A DNA stretch of 64,000 bases. It comes from Breoghania sp. (GTDB taxonomy: Bacteria > Pseudomonadota > Alphaproteobacteria > Rhizobiales > Stappiaceae). The position numbers and the translations under genes are program-made. The DNA lies in assembly GCF_030066895.1 (NCBI RefSeq), contig NZ_JASJAV010000033.1, positions 1 to 64,000 on the forward strand. Reading direction: 5' to 3'. Numbering within the stretch: position 1 is the first letter of the stretch; every line of letters starts with the position of its first letter. Positions 1 to 10,490 of the stretch are shown piece by piece. The notes below the pieces were generated by a model, which searched no databases, was not told where the DNA came from, and was given only the letters and a program-made list of their open reading frames with translations.

Positions 1-16
1 ACACCCCTCACCCCAA

Positions 17-37
17 CCCTCTCCCCATGGGAGAGGG
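17..37 (-). terminator. Hairpin downstream of pdeM
   Basis: A perfect 9-bp inverted repeat (17-25 and 29-37) with a 3-base loop lies about 40 bases beyond the stop codon of the leftward pdeM gene. It is GC-rich and could end that transcript. The surrounding pyrimidine-rich sequence resembles dispersed intergenic repeats, so it may also be a repeat copy. Confidence 0.45.
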
Positions 38-74
38 GGCGAAGACGGCCAGTTCTACAAGACACTGTGACGCC

Positions 75-800
75 CTAATCGCCCCGCAGCCGATACGCGG
101 GGATCGGATAGATCCGATCTTCGCCGATCATGTAGGCGGTGAAGCTCTCATTGCGGAAGAGCGGATCCCACGGCTCCTCCAACACGTTCAGTCCGCCCGT
201 CAGCGCGCCGAAGGCGGGCAATATCAGCCACGTGTCGTCGCCCGCAAAACACGGCCGGCGCACCGAGCGCCCATGTCGCCGGATGCGGCCGACCGGGTAG
301 AGATGGACTGCGATCTCGCCCATCACCGTGTCGACCAGCGGTTCGTGACGGAAGACGAGTGCGCCGAAATCCGCGCAATCGGTGCAATCGCCGAAAAGTC
401 CCGCACTGGCTTCCGGATCGTGGTTGCCGGTGATCCAGATCTATTCGCGCCCGAGTTGCAGCATGGCAAGCCGTGTGCGATCTGCCATCGAAAGGCGGTG
501 CGCGGCTTCCGCGTCGTGGAAGCTGTCGCCCAGCGAGATCACGCGTATGGGCTCGAAATGGTCGATGACGGCGGCCAGCCGATCGAGGGTGATGGTGGTG
601 TCGTAAGGCGGCAGCATCACGCCGCGCATGGCGTATGCGGAGGCCTTTTCCATATGCAGATCGGAAACGATCAGCGTGCGTTCTGCTTCCCACCACACCA
701 CACCGGACAGGTGCAGCGTCAGGATTTCTCCGGCCACGGATATTTCGAGCCAGTCAATAGAGGGCGTGTGCCGCCAAAAGGTGCTCGCACCGAGATTCAC
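75..800 (-). pseudogene. pdeM: PdeM-type metallophosphoesterase (ligase-associated DNA damage response), internal stop
   Basis: Calcineurin-like phosphoesterase of the PdeM family, which accompanies Lhr helicase and ATP-dependent ligase in bacterial DNA-repair clusters. Visible metal-site motifs are SDLH (about residue 46), GDSFHD (about 91) and GNHDPE (about 125), in the right order. The GTG start at 798-800 overlaps the TGA of lhr, so the two were translationally coupled. An in-frame TAG at 441-443 interrupts the protein just before GNHDPE, where the family has an aromatic residue, so TGG to TAG is the simplest change. The reading frame is otherwise open to the TAG at 75-77. About 240 residues in all, normal for the family. 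Confidence 0.8.
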
Positions 801-3355
801 GTCATAGCCTCCGCAATGAGATCGTCGGCGAATTCGGCGAGGAGTGACTTGTTGGCCTCGCCATACACAGGCTCGCGGCCGATTTCAAGCATGATCGGTA
901 CGGCGAGCGGCGATATGCAACTCAGGGCAGTATGCGTGATTCGTGCCCGAATGCGGCGCAAAAGTGTACTTAGCCGCGAAATGTCCAGAAGGCCCGTCGC
1001 GGCGTCTGCCCAGGTCGCCTGCAGCAGAATGTGGTCGGGTTCATTGCCCGCGCAACACGTTATAAATGAGGTCGGAGGACACGGTGATCTGACGGCCGCT
1101 CTTTTCCTGTCCCGGATGGCGGCGCTCGATCAGCCCGCCGATCACCGCGCAATTTCTGAAGGTCCGCTTCATCAGCGCCGACCCGGCAAGCCACGCATCG
1201 AGATCGTCGCCCGGCATGTCCTCGTCGAACAGCGCCTCAAGCGACAGATCCCCGGGCGTGATGGCCGCGCCCATGTCGGCAAGCCCCCAAACGGCCAGTG
1301 CATAGTCGTTGGCGACGAAGCCCAGCGGCTTCAGCCGCGCCCGTTCCAGCCGCCGTGTCAGCAGCATTCCGAGCGTCTGGTGCGCAAGCCGCCCCTCGAA
1401 CGGGTAGCAGATCATGTAGTGCTTGGCGCGGCGCGGGAACGTCTCCACCAGCAGGCTGTCGCGCCCGGGAAGCAGCGATTTGTCGCGCTGGATCTCCAGC
1501 CATTCGCGCACCTGGTCGGGCAAGGCGCGCCAGTAGTCCGACTCCGCCAGCATGGCGCGCACGCCGTCGGCCAGATAGGTGGAAAGCGGAAACTTGCCGC
1601 CCATATAGGCCGGGAACCTTCGGCGTCTGGGCTTCCGCGCGCGAAACGAAGACGACGTTTTCGCGAAGCATCTCGAAACGCACGACCTCGCCGGCGAAGA
1701 CGAACGTGTCGCCGGGCGTCAGTTACTCGATGAACCATTCCTCCACCTCACCCAGGATCCGCTCGCCGCGTCCCACCGGTGCCCGTCGTCCGCCCGCGGC
1801 CGAGCGCGCAAGGCGAACCTTCAGCACCGGCGCTTCGACGATGGTGCCCACATTCAGCTGGTATTGCTGAGCGATCCGGGGATAGGATATGCGTCAGCGC
1901 CCGTCGGGCATGCGCTTGAGCCGCGCATAGCGGTCATAGGATTTCAGCGCATATCCGCCTGTTGCCACGAAATCGATGCAGCGCTTGAAGGTCGTGAAAT
2001 CGAGATCGCGATAGGGTTCGGCGCTCGTCATTTCCTCAAACGTTTCCTGCGTCTCGAACGGTCCCGCGCAGGCGAGTCCCAGAAGGTGCTGGGTGAGAAC
2101 GTCGAGACCGCCGGTGCGCAGCGGCGGCGTGTCCTGCGTGCTCGCGCGTGCCGCCTCAAGGGTTGCCCGGCATTCCAGGATCTCGAACCGGTTGGCGGGC
2201 ACCAGAAGCGCCTTCGACGGCTCGTCCATGCGGTGATTGGCCCGCCCGATGCGCTGCATCAACCGGCTCGCGCCCTTCGGGGCCCCCACATTGATGACCA
2301 GATCGACGTCGCCCCAGTCGATGCCGAGATCGAGCGAGGAGGTGCAAACGACCGCGCGAAGGCGGTCTTCGGTCATCGCCGCTTCCACCTTGCGCCGTTG
2401 GCCTGCATCGAGCGAGCCGTGATGGAGCGCGATTTCCAGCCCGTCCTCGTTGATCCGCCACAGTTCCTGAAACAGCAACTCTGCCTGGCTGCGCGTGTTG
2501 ACGAAGACCAGCACCGTGCGGTGCGCCTTGATCTCTGCATAGATCTCGGGAAGCGCATAGCGGGCGGAATGGCCCGACCAGGGAATGCGTTCCTCTGACT
2601 GCAGGATGGAGGTATCGGGCGCCGCCCCCTCGCGGACGGTGACGAGATCCGAAAGCGCGCGCTCTTGCCCTTTCGTTTGCGGAACGAGCCAGGCGCGCAG
2701 ATCGTCGGGCTCAGCGACCGTTTTGCCGAGAGCCCGATGGTGCGCATCTTCGAGGCGAGCCGGTTGAGGCTCGCAAGGCCGAGCGACAGGAGATCGCTCC
2801 GCTTGGAAGTGGTGAGCGCGTGCAACTCGTCGAGAATGACCGTGGTTAGCCCGGAAAAGAAGCTCTCCGCATCGGGTGAGGCGATCAGCAGGGCAAGCTG
2901 TTCGGGGGTCGTCAGCAGGATATCGGGCGGGGCGTGCTTCTGGCGCTTGTGGGCGGGCGTGTCGCCGGTGCGCGTCTCCACCTCGATGGAAAGCCCCATC
3001 TCTGCGATCGACGCTTCCAGATTGCGCGCGATATCGACGGCGAGCGCCTTCAGCGGCGAGATGTAGAGCGTGTGGATGCCGCGCCGAACGGGATCGCCCG
3101 GCTTGCGATCGGCGAGCGCGGTCAGGCTCGGCAGAAAACCGGCCAGCGTCTTGCCCGCGCCGGTGGGCGCGATCAGCAGGGTCGAGCGGCACTCCCGGGC
3201 TCGTTCCAGCAGATCGAGCTGATGGGCGCGCACCGACCATCCGCGTGCGGAGAACCAGTCCCGGAAGAGGGGAGGGAGCAGGGCCTCGCGGCCCGCCTGC
3301 GCATTGTGCTGCAATTCCTGATACCTGCCGACCGGATGCCGCTTTCGGGCGCCAT
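797..3355 (-). pseudogene. lhr: Lhr-like DEXH-box DNA helicase, multiply disrupted
   Basis: Large superfamily 2 helicase of the ligase-associated Lhr type, which unwinds DNA 3' to 5' in repair. Motif I APTGAGKT, DELHAL (a DExH variant), a degraded GLSAT motif, SSLDLGIDWG and QRIGRANHR appear in the expected order. Homology runs through several frames: a two-base A insertion near 2720, an extra C near 1608, an extra G near 1048, a TGA at 1894-1896 where Trp is expected, and a TAA at 1723-1725 where Gln is expected. The start is uncertain; an ATG lies at 3353-3355, but the homologous frame near the N terminus differs from it by one base. The exonuclease and ligase partners are not visible to the right. 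Confidence 0.8.
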
Positions 3356-3608
3356 CTCGCCCGTTTCCTCCTAATCTCCGCACCCGATCTCTGGCAAGGC
3401 TAGGCCTTTGCGCCCGGGGTCTTTGCAAAAAGTTTGGCGAAGAGATTTGCGAAGAGTTTGGGATGAGTGCATCACCCCCATCGCCGCGGGCTTCGCGAAG
3501 CGCTATATCCGCTTTGGTGACCACCGTTCGGATCGCGAATTGACGTGGCGCGAAAGATGGGCAGTCTGCCAGGATCGGACCCCTGAGAAGAATGCAAGGT
3601 CGACGCCG

Positions 3609-3998
3609 ATGAAAACGGACCAGGACACGAATGCCATCCGTGAGCTGTTTGCGACCTATGCAAGCGGGTTCAACGATTTCGACGCCGATGCGATTGCCGA
3701 TCTCTTCGCCTATCCGGTCGTGATCTGGCAGTTCGACCGCGGCAACATGTTCGAGGACGACGAGGAGCTTCTGGAAAATATCGAGGCTCTGCTGGCCGTG
3801 CTCGACAAGGAAGCGGTCGTTCATTCCGATTATGAGGTGCAGGCGCTGTCCGTTTCCGGCCCCACCGCGCTGGCCAGCGTTTTCTGGAAGCAGCAGCGCG
3901 AGGACGGCGAAGTCGCACTTGCCTTCACGTGCCACTATCACCTGGTCAATATCGAAGGCGAATGGCTGATTGCCTCCATTTTCAATGAAAATGTCTGA
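3609..3998 (+). CDS. NTF2-like/SnoaL-like small protein
   Basis: A 129-residue protein with an N-terminal helix (IRELFATYASGFNDFDADA), an aromatic- and acid-rich middle and a C-terminal sheet ending WLIASIFNENV. This is the pattern of the cone-shaped NTF2-like fold, often used for ketosteroid-isomerase-like or nuclear-transport-like binding pockets. No signal peptide or membrane segment is seen. The frame is intact. The ATG at 3609 follows AAGG; upstream codons in the same frame look non-coding. Substrate unknown; the neighbours give no functional hint. Confidence 0.65.
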   Translation: MKTDQDTNAIRELFATYASGFNDFDADAIADLFAYPVVIWQFDRGNMFEDDEELLENIEALLAVLDKEAVVHSDYEVQALSVSGPTALASVFWKQQREDGEVALAFTCHYHLVNIEGEWLIASIFNENV

Positions 3999-4106
3999 CA
4001 TCGTGATTTGTCGCAGTAAGCGAAGCTTGCTCTTCTCCGCGCGGCCCGGCATTGTCTTGACGTTCGGGCCGCAAGCAACCGACTAGATCTGGTGGGGAGA
4101 GCCGAC

Positions 4107-4727
4107 GTGAAACCGACGATCGACTATTACTTCGCTCTGATTTTGCCTTTTGCCTATCTCGGGCACGTCTCCTCTCTGGACGTCGCTGAAAAGCATGGAG
4201 CGACGATCCGCTTCTTTCCCGTCAATCTCGGCGCGCTGTTTTCCGAAACCGGCGGCCTGCCCCTGTCCAAGCGCCATTCCGCCCGCCAGTCCTATCGCTG
4301 GCTGGAACTTCAGCGCTGGCGCGAGGCGCGCAAGATGCCGCTGAACTTTCAGCCCGCCCACTTCCCCACCGATCCGACGCTCGCCGACTGCACGGCCATC
4401 GTGCTCGCCCAATATGGTGGCAACGTCGCCGACTTCGCTCACCGCGCCTATCGCGCCTGCTGGGAACTGGATCGCGATATCGCCGACGAGCACGTCATCG
4501 CAGGGATTCTGGACGATCTGGGCGAGCGAAAGGGCGATCTCCTCGTCGCCGCGCGTTCCGACGACGTCAAATCGCTTTATGCGCAAAATGCCCGTCAGGC
4601 GGCAGCCGCCGGTGCCTTCGGTTCGCCGGTCTACAGGCTCAACGGCGAGGCCTTCTGGGGACAGGACCGGCTCGAGCTGCTGGGATCGGCGCTGGAGAGC
4701 GGGCGCGCACCCTATCGGCCTCTCTGA
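4107..4727 (+). CDS. 2-hydroxychromene-2-carboxylate isomerase family (DsbA/kappa-GST fold)
   Basis: About 206 residues with the thioredoxin/DsbA-like layout of glutathione-dependent 2-hydroxychromene-2-carboxylate isomerases and kappa-class glutathione transferases: N-terminal strand IDYYF, PFAYLGH, a long helical insert, and a C-terminal GAFGSPVYRLNGE cis-proline region. The family normally has Ser-Pro-(Phe/Tyr) with a catalytic serine at the first motif; here the codon at 4143-4145 is TTG (Leu), one transition from TCG. The GTG at 4107 has a GGGGAGA ribosome-binding site 8 bases upstream, better than the alternative GTG at 4092. The frame is intact, but the enzyme may be inactive. Confidence 0.7.
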   Translation: MKPTIDYYFALILPFAYLGHVSSLDVAEKHGATIRFFPVNLGALFSETGGLPLSKRHSARQSYRWLELQRWREARKMPLNFQPAHFPTDPTLADCTAIVLAQYGGNVADFAHRAYRACWELDRDIADEHVIAGILDDLGERKGDLLVAARSDDVKSLYAQNARQAAAAGAFGSPVYRLNGEAFWGQDRLELLGSALESGRAPYRPL

Positions 4728-4841
4728 GGGCTCAGCGATACAATCTGGCGACGAATCCGGTTAGATTGGATCCCTCGATACGAGGCCGGGCATCGGCCCC
4801 GTATGCCGTCCGTCTTGTTGCCATTTGCATCGGAGGGGTCG

Positions 4842-5311
4842 ATGCGCATCCTTGCCGGATCGTTTTGCGCCGCGCTGCTGGCTGCGGCACTGCTTGTCCC
4901 GTCCGCGAGCATTGCGGACGAGCTTTCGCCCGTCGACAGCGATCGCTACACCTTGCACGAGATGTCGGAAGGCTGGCTGCGGCTTGATCGCAAAACCGGC
5001 AAGGTGTCGCTCTGCCGGGCGAAATACGGCGAATGGACCTGCGCCCCGGTCCCCCGATGCGGTTGCCGCCTATGAGACGGAGGTCCGCGCGCTGGAGGCC
5101 GACAACAAGCGCCTGAAGGCACGGGTGGCGGAGCTGGAACACCGCCTGTCGGCAACCGATGCGCCTGCGCCGAAGAAGAAGCGCGAGGAACGGCTGATCA
5201 CGCCGCACGAAAGCCGCGAGATCGATCGCTTCGGAAATGTCCGAACGCGTTCTGATGCACTTCTTCGGCGTCGTGAAGACGCTGAAGCGCGAATTCGAGG
5301 ACCGCACCTGA
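4842..5311 (+). pseudogene. Small secreted coiled-coil protein, two frameshifts
   Basis: Starts with a clear signal peptide (MRILAGSFCAALLAAALLVP) cleaved after a short alanine-rich stretch, then a compact domain (WLRLDRKTGKVSLCRA) and a predicted coiled coil (about 35 residues rich in E, K, L, A). The C terminus is hydrophilic. An extra C in the run near 5050 and a second frameshift near 5232 separate three colinear segments; restoring them gives about 155 residues. Similar small periplasmic proteins of unknown function are common in alphaproteobacteria. No function is proposed. Confidence 0.55.
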
Positions 5312-5370
5312 CGCGAATGTGTGCCCCAGGGGAGTTTGCGATCTTTCACGAGGAGCGCCACAAGCTCCAA

Positions 5371-5398
5371 TGTCATCCCCGCCTTCGCGGGGATGACA
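5371..5398. terminator. Perfect 12-bp hairpin, shared intergenic repeat
   Basis: Arms at 5371-5382 and 5387-5398 are perfectly complementary around a CTTC tetraloop. It sits between convergent genes and may serve both as a terminator. The arm sequence (TGTCATCCCCGC) recurs at 18386-18397 and 18479-18490, so it also belongs to a dispersed palindromic repeat family. Confidence 0.7.
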
Positions 5399-5441
5399 GT
5401 CACGGGAAAATATGCGGACGACTCCCTTCGTTCGCCCCGCC

Positions 5442-6311
5442 TCAGATCATCGAGCGTGCGGCGATCTCGTTGCGGGCCTCTTCGGGGAGCGGCACGGGAT
5501 TGCGCGTTTCCAGATCCATGATCATGGCGGTCACGTCGAGCGTCGCAATCACCCGTCCGGCGGCGCCGTCGAACATGTGGTGGCGGAAGGTGAAGGTCTT
5601 CTGGCTCGCGCTCGTCAGACCGGAGATAACGTGCAGTGTCGTGCCCGCGCGGGCGGGCAGGCCGCGGGTCAGCTTCATTTCCAGTGCCACGCGGCCGTAG
5701 TCGTTCTTGTCGAGCCAGGACCGGGTCAGCTTGGCATGTTCCCAAAGATGCGGCGCACCGTCGGTGAAGCAGGCGAGCAGGAAACGATCCTCCGCGTTGC
5801 TGTCCAGCCCGCAGTCGCGCGGCAGAACCGTGGCCCGGTTGACCAGGATCGCGCCCGCGGCGATGAGGTCGGCTTCCTTGATGTCGAGCGCGGCGGGAGA
5901 GGTCTCGAAGCTGCACGCGGCCGCCTGTTCGGGCATCGGCTCGGCCGCACCCTGCAGGCGCTTGCGTAGATCGGTCAGCGCGCGCTCGGAGGGCGCATAG
6001 CCGTCAAGCGCGGTCGCCGCGATCCGCCCGGTGGAGGCATCGCGCATCACATGGACGACGGATAGAAGATGCGGCCCGTCGAAGGTCGCGTGGGAGGTGA
6101 CGCTTACCAGCGCGCCCGCATAAAGCTCGCCGTGATAGCGCACGTGACGAACGCGGCGCGGCCCCGCCTGTGCCTCGCTGAACCCGGTCTGAAACCGGAA
6201 TTGACGGTCGGATTCCTCGAATTTCGCGAAATAGAATTGGACGTTGAGGTGATCGTTCTCGTCGCATTCCCACGTGTTGACGAAGGATTTGAGCGTATCC
6301 AGGGTGGGCAT
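5442..6311 (-). CDS. Two-hotdog acyl-thioesterase family protein
   Basis: An intact 289-residue protein made of two hotdog-like halves. The first begins VNTWECDENDHLNVQFYF, with the Asp-x-x-x-H-x-N pattern of 4-hydroxybenzoyl-CoA thioesterase-like enzymes; the second repeats the fold around FTFRHHMFDGAAGRVIAT. Such proteins hydrolyse acyl-CoA or acyl-ACP thioesters. No signal peptide. The ATG is followed immediately by the conserved region. It is 70 bases from the stop of the next leftward gene's partner (the hydrolase at 6381), so the two probably form a transcription unit. Confidence 0.7.
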   Translation of the reverse strand: MPTLDTLKSFVNTWECDENDHLNVQFYFAKFEESDRQFRFQTGFSEAQAGPRRVRHVRYHGELYAGALVSVTSHATFDGPHLLSVVHVMRDASTGRIAATALDGYAPSERALTDLRKRLQGAAEPMPEQAAACSFETSPAALDIKEADLIAAGAILVNRATVLPRDCGLDSNAEDRFLLACFTDGAPHLWEHAKLTRSWLDKNDYGRVALEMKLTRGLPARAGTTLHVISGLTSASQKTFTFRHHMFDGAAGRVIATLDVTAMIMDLETRNPVPLPEEARNEIAARSMI

Positions 6312-6380
6312 GAGGTTCCGTTTTTTCGTTTTGATCTGAGCGGGGCGCGAACCGTCAATGGTTCCAGCGCGTCCCAGTGG

Positions 6381-7340
6381 CTAGCTTTTAGCCGCAAAGG
6401 CGGCGCAGATGAAGGTGTCTATTTCGGCATTACTCTTGCGCGAAATTTCCAACGGAAACACCTGGAAAACGTGACATCCGCCGGGATGGACGGAAATCTC
6501 CGTCTTGTTGCCCGCCGCCAGCCAGCGCGAGGCCATGAAAAGACTGTCATCGAGCAGCGCGTCGCGCGTTCCCACCGAGAATAGGGTGGGAGGCAGGCCC
6601 TTGAGATCGGCGCGAATGGGCGAAATGTCGGCCGGGCTCGCATCTCCGTCCTCGCCCAGGAAGGCTTCAGTGGACTTGGAGATGTCGCGCGTGGTCAGGA
6701 TCAATTTCTCCGTCCCCCAGTTGCGCGCGCTCGGCGTGAGTTGCAGGTCGTAGCAGCCCGCCGTCAGCACCGCCCCGGCAAACGGGGTCAGCCCGTGCTT
6801 GTCTCGCAGGCGCAGCAACGTGGCAGCCGAAAGATGCGCGCCCGCCGATTCCCCGCCGATGACGAGCGGTAGGTCGCGGAACGGCGACTGGCACACGAGC
6901 CACAGCGCCGCCGTCTCGCAATCGTCGGGCCCTTGCGGATACGGGTTCTCCGGCGCCAGCCGATATTCCACCGACAGCGCCACGGCCCCGGTCGTGCGGG
7001 TGATTTCCTCCAGACGGTCGTCCTGCGAATCCGAGGTGCCGAATGTCCAGCCGCCGCCGTGAATATGCAGGTAGACGCCGCGCGGGTGTCCCGTTTCCGG
7101 CAGGATCTGGCGGATCACGATCGAGCCGTGCGGCCCTTCGATGGTTACCGTCTCGGCGCGCGGGCATTTGGGCGGCAGCGGGAAAGCGTCGAGCCCCTTT
7201 GCGAGCAATTCCCGCACCTGGGCCGGCGGTATGCTCCACACGTCCGGCATTGCCGTCAGCTCGGCGGTCTTTTCGATATTGAACTGACGGGTCTCGTCGC
7301 TGATGGCGTCGTCGGTGAAAAGAGCGGGATCGAGCTGCAT
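6381..7340 (-). CDS. HSL-family alpha/beta hydrolase (carboxylesterase)
   Basis: An intact 319-residue esterase of the hormone-sensitive-lipase type. The oxyanion-hole motif HGGGW lies near residue 94, the nucleophile elbow GGESAG near 165, the acid in VGTRDALLDD near 255 and the histidine in HPGGCHVF near 290. The family hydrolyses short or medium-chain esters or lactones. It lies upstream of the thioesterase gene in the same direction, 69 bases apart. No signal peptide, so probably cytoplasmic. Natural substrate cannot be told from sequence. Confidence 0.8.
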   Translation of the reverse strand: MQLDPALFTDDAISDETRQFNIEKTAELTAMPDVWSIPPAQVRELLAKGLDAFPLPPKCPRAETVTIEGPHGSIVIRQILPETGHPRGVYLHIHGGGWTFGTSDSQDDRLEEITRTTGAVALSVEYRLAPENPYPQGPDDCETAALWLVCQSPFRDLPLVIGGESAGAHLSAATLLRLRDKHGLTPFAGAVLTAGCYDLQLTPSARNWGTEKLILTTRDISKSTEAFLGEDGDASPADISPIRADLKGLPPTLFSVGTRDALLDDSLFMASRWLAAGNKTEISVHPGGCHVFQVFPLEISRKSNAEIDTFICAAFAAKS

Positions 7341-7459
7341 GGCGCGTGCCTTCGTCTACGGGGTCAGCCCGGAACGCTACTCGTCCGCTTCAACCCTGCC
7401 AAGACCCCGGCTTGGGCGAATGGCGAGTAAATCGGCGCCGCTTCGTGTATCAACAATAA

Positions 7460-9305
7460 TTACATGGCGTTGTCGCTCAACGCGGGATCTACCGTCGGGC
7501 GCCGGATGGCATTGACGAATTGTGTCGCCTCGCTGCCCGGCGCCGCCGTGACGAGGCTCACCACGATCGCGACCATGAACTCGGCCGCAATGCCGAAAGG
7601 CGCGGCCGACAGTATGCCCGCCCCAAACCCCATATCCACACCCATCTGCAGCGCGCAGGCAACCGCAATCTCCGCCGCCATGCCCGCTGCCGCCGCCGTT
7701 GCGCGCTTCCACCAGATGCCGAGCACCAGCGCGGGGAAGAAGACCGCCGCCGCCAGAACCAGAGCGCTCGTCACCAGTCCGGGAAGCACGAGCACCCCCG
7801 CAAGCGCGACATGGGCGGCAAGCTCCGCCACCGGCAGGGGCACCAAACGCGTGACGAACAGCCTCCGCGCTGCCGTTGCCCGCGGCGACAGGGTGCGGTG
7901 GAAGCCGTTATGCGCGAGCGAGTTGGCGATGGTCAGCAGCAGCCCGTTTCCCGCTGAAAAAAGCGCCGCCAGTACGCCGATTGCCAGAAAGTCGGAAAAG
8001 GTCCCGCCGAGGCCGAGAATTTCGGAGAAGGCGGGAACGACGGCGCGCGGATTGAGCGCAAAATCCTGAAGACGAAGCGCGCTGTAATAGCTGTCGATTT
8101 CCGCACAAGCGGTGCGGATTGCCTCCGTCAAGACCGCCGGAACGCCGCAAATGATGACCAACCCTTCCACGCTCAGTCGGTGCACCCAGGCGGGCAAGGC
8201 ATCGAGCGGCAATCCGGGGAGCGTGCGCACCATCTCCAGCTTGGTCATGAGCACATAGGCCGGAATGGCGGTCACGATCAGCGCGACAAAAACGAAGCCC
8301 CAACCGGCGGTCCTGCGGGCCTGCTGCGCGCTCGGAGCCGTGAGAAAGCGCGTCAGCGTATGCGGCAGGCAGGCGGTTCCCACGCAAAGGCAGACGAGCA
8401 ATCCGGCGATGCGGGCAGCATCGCCCCCGGTCTTAGGCCAGGGCAGGGTACTGGCTGCGGCGGCAAGATGGTCGCCGGGCAACCCAGCAAGTGCGGTGCG
8501 CAGATCGGCAATGACGGAGCCGAGCGCCACCTGCGGGATCGGCTGACCGTATGTGTGGAAGGAGAACGCGACAGGCGGGATCAGTAGGGCGGCGGCAATC
8601 ACGAGATAGAGTGCGCTCTGCGGCCCATGTCAGGGCCCGCATGCCGCCCGCCAGCGTGCACACGAGCATGATCGCGAGAACGGTGACGATCGCGATCTCA
8701 TGGGAAAATCCGAGGAACCTTGAGGCGACGAACCCGGTTGCGACCAGTTGCGCGCTGAGCAGCAGGAATGACGTGGCGACCAGCACCGCCAACGCCAGAA
8801 GCCGAACGATCTTTCCGCCGTACCGCGCGGCCAGAAAATCGGGCACCGTCAACGCGCCGGATCTGTTGAGATAGGGCGCAAGGAGCAAGGCCAACAGCAC
8901 GAGCCCGCTGCACCAGCCCACAACATAAAGCCAGACGTCCAGTCCCATCGCGCCGGAGGCGGAGGACGAGCCGGATGTGTAGATGACCCCGACCAGGCCG
9001 ATGACGAGCGCCCCCGACAGCCATTGCGCGGCGATGGTCCCATTGGCGGGGGCGGGCACCCGGCGGCCTGCGAGGTAGAACTCGCCAACCAGCATCGTGC
9101 ATGCGCGCAGGCCCAAAATGACGGGCACCGCGGCAACGAGGACCGCGAGCACCGTATAGGGCAAGCCGAGTCGTTCCAGAACGGAGAAAATGAGCAGCGC
9201 GAGCGGGAATATTCCCGCCAGAAGGACGAAACTCCATCCCAGTCGTCTGCTTGCGCCTGCGGTGATTTGCGCGGACGAGCGTGCGGCGAGGGCTCTGCGT
9301 ATCAT
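7460..9305 (-). pseudogene. Sodium:solute symporter (SSS/SLC5 family), one frameshift
   Basis: About 613 residues with 13-14 hydrophobic segments and the SSS hallmarks: FYLAGRRVPAPANGTIAAQW near residue 75, GMRALTWAA in the middle, and AIGVLAALFSAGNGLLLTIAN. These proteins import organic acids, amino acids or sugars with sodium. A one-base insertion near 8610 shifts the frame between the sixth segment and the rest. The ATG is at 9303-9305. The neighbour at 10.5-14 kb is a sensor kinase whose input module is the same transporter fold, so the two may be functionally linked, for example to acetate or a related substrate; that is inference. Confidence 0.75.
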
Positions 9306-9780
9306 CCGGAAACCTTGACGGACACCGGGCCCACTCCCGCAAAACGTGCAAGGGGAAGGGGCGCAGGCAGTCGGGATTCGCACCGTCTGGCCTTTGTCGG
9401 GTTAGCTTTCATCGCTGTCGCGCCTCTCGCAAGTTGGGGGCGGGGCAAATTGGCGCCCCTTTCTCGCGCCTGCCGCGCGAACCGCATTCTTTTTCAGATT
9501 TTTCTGACAGGCGCAATCGCATGCGGCAAGACGCCCCCGTCAATTCGAGAAAACGCATGTTTGCCTGATCGCCTCTGAAAGCCTATCAATAAACATGTGC
9601 CGGTTTGCAAGACGACAATAACCATAACCGGCAAGACCGACGGTACGGTTCAAGGAAAGCCGAGGTCGAACACGTGACGAGGTTCCGCAAGGTGATCGCC
9701 GAACAAGCCTGTTTGGTGCGCATTTCCGCAACGGGAAGGCCCGTCTCGTGGGTGTTTTGGGGTAAGGGAAGATAGGCGGT
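9306..9780. other. Divergent intergenic region
   Basis: About 475 bases between the leftward symporter and the rightward LuxR-type regulator. It contains an 8-bp inverted repeat (9598-9605 and 9626-9633) with a 20-base spacer that could be an operator or a weak hairpin. No convincing small gene is seen. Confidence 0.4.
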
Positions 9781-10446
9781 TTGACCGACAAGCCATCTGT
9801 ATAATTTCGTCGTTGCGGATGATCATCTGTTGTTTCGCGGCGCTTTGCGGCAGACGATCGAGAGCATGTATCCGGGGGCCGGTATTTTCGAAGTTGGCGC
9901 GTTTGAGGATGTTTCCGCACGGCTTGAAGCGTTGGACGACGTTGATCTCATATGCCGGATCTGACGATGCCCGGCATGCGCGGCTACTCGGGGTTGGTGT
10001 TCTTGCGCGCGCAATATCCGGGAATTCCGGTCGTCATCCTTTCCGCCAAAGAAGATCCGACCGCGATCCGTAATTGCATGAAATTCGGCGCCTCCGGCTT
10101 TATTCCCAAATCGCTTGGTATTGAGGCACTGCGGGAGGCGGTTGCCGCGGTCATGGCGGGCGAGGTGTAGTCGCCCTCCGATGTGGATCTCTCCGCCGTC
10201 GACGAGACGAGCGGTCTGGTCCAGCGCCTTGCAACGCTGACACCCCAGCAGGTGCGCGTTCTGATGATGTTGAGCGAGGGACTTCTCAACAAGCAGATCG
10301 CCTACGAGCTGAACGTCTCGGAGGCGACGGTGAAGGCGCATGTCTCCGCCATCCTGCAAAAGCTCGGCGTCGAAAGCCGCACCCAGGCCGTCATCGCGGC
10401 CTCCAAAATAGAAACCGGCCAGTGGCAGGCCGCCGTCAGCAGGTGA
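9781..10446 (+). pseudogene. LuxR/NarL-family response regulator, CrbR-like, disrupted
   Basis: An N-terminal receiver domain (VVADDHLLFRGALRQTI, then LTMPGMRGYSGL and the switch lysine in GFIPKSLG) is followed by a C-terminal LuxR helix-turn-helix (LTPQQVRVLMMLSEGL, NKQIAYELNVSEATVKAHVS). Disruptions: a frameshift near 9802, a missing base near 9950 and a TAG at 10168-10170 in the linker, where Trp is plausible (TGG to TAG). It converges on a hybrid kinase of CrbS type; in gammaproteobacteria CrbS-CrbR controls acetyl-CoA synthetase and acetate use. The start is taken as TTG at 9781 and is uncertain. Confidence 0.7.
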
Positions 10447-10466
10447 GGGTGTAGGGACTTCTGGCT

Positions 10467-10490
10467 CCTCTTCCCGTTTTAGGGAAGAGG
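10467..10490. terminator. Bidirectional hairpin terminator
   Basis: A perfect 9-bp stem (10467-10475 and 10482-10490) with a six-base GTTTTA loop between the convergent LuxR-type regulator and the CrbS-like kinase. Position and symmetry fit a bidirectional terminator. Confidence 0.65.

Noticed and set aside
27..1733. Long plus-strand open frame of 568 codons
   Set aside because: It is antisense to pdeM and lhr, has no recognisable domain and arises from GC-rich codon bias.
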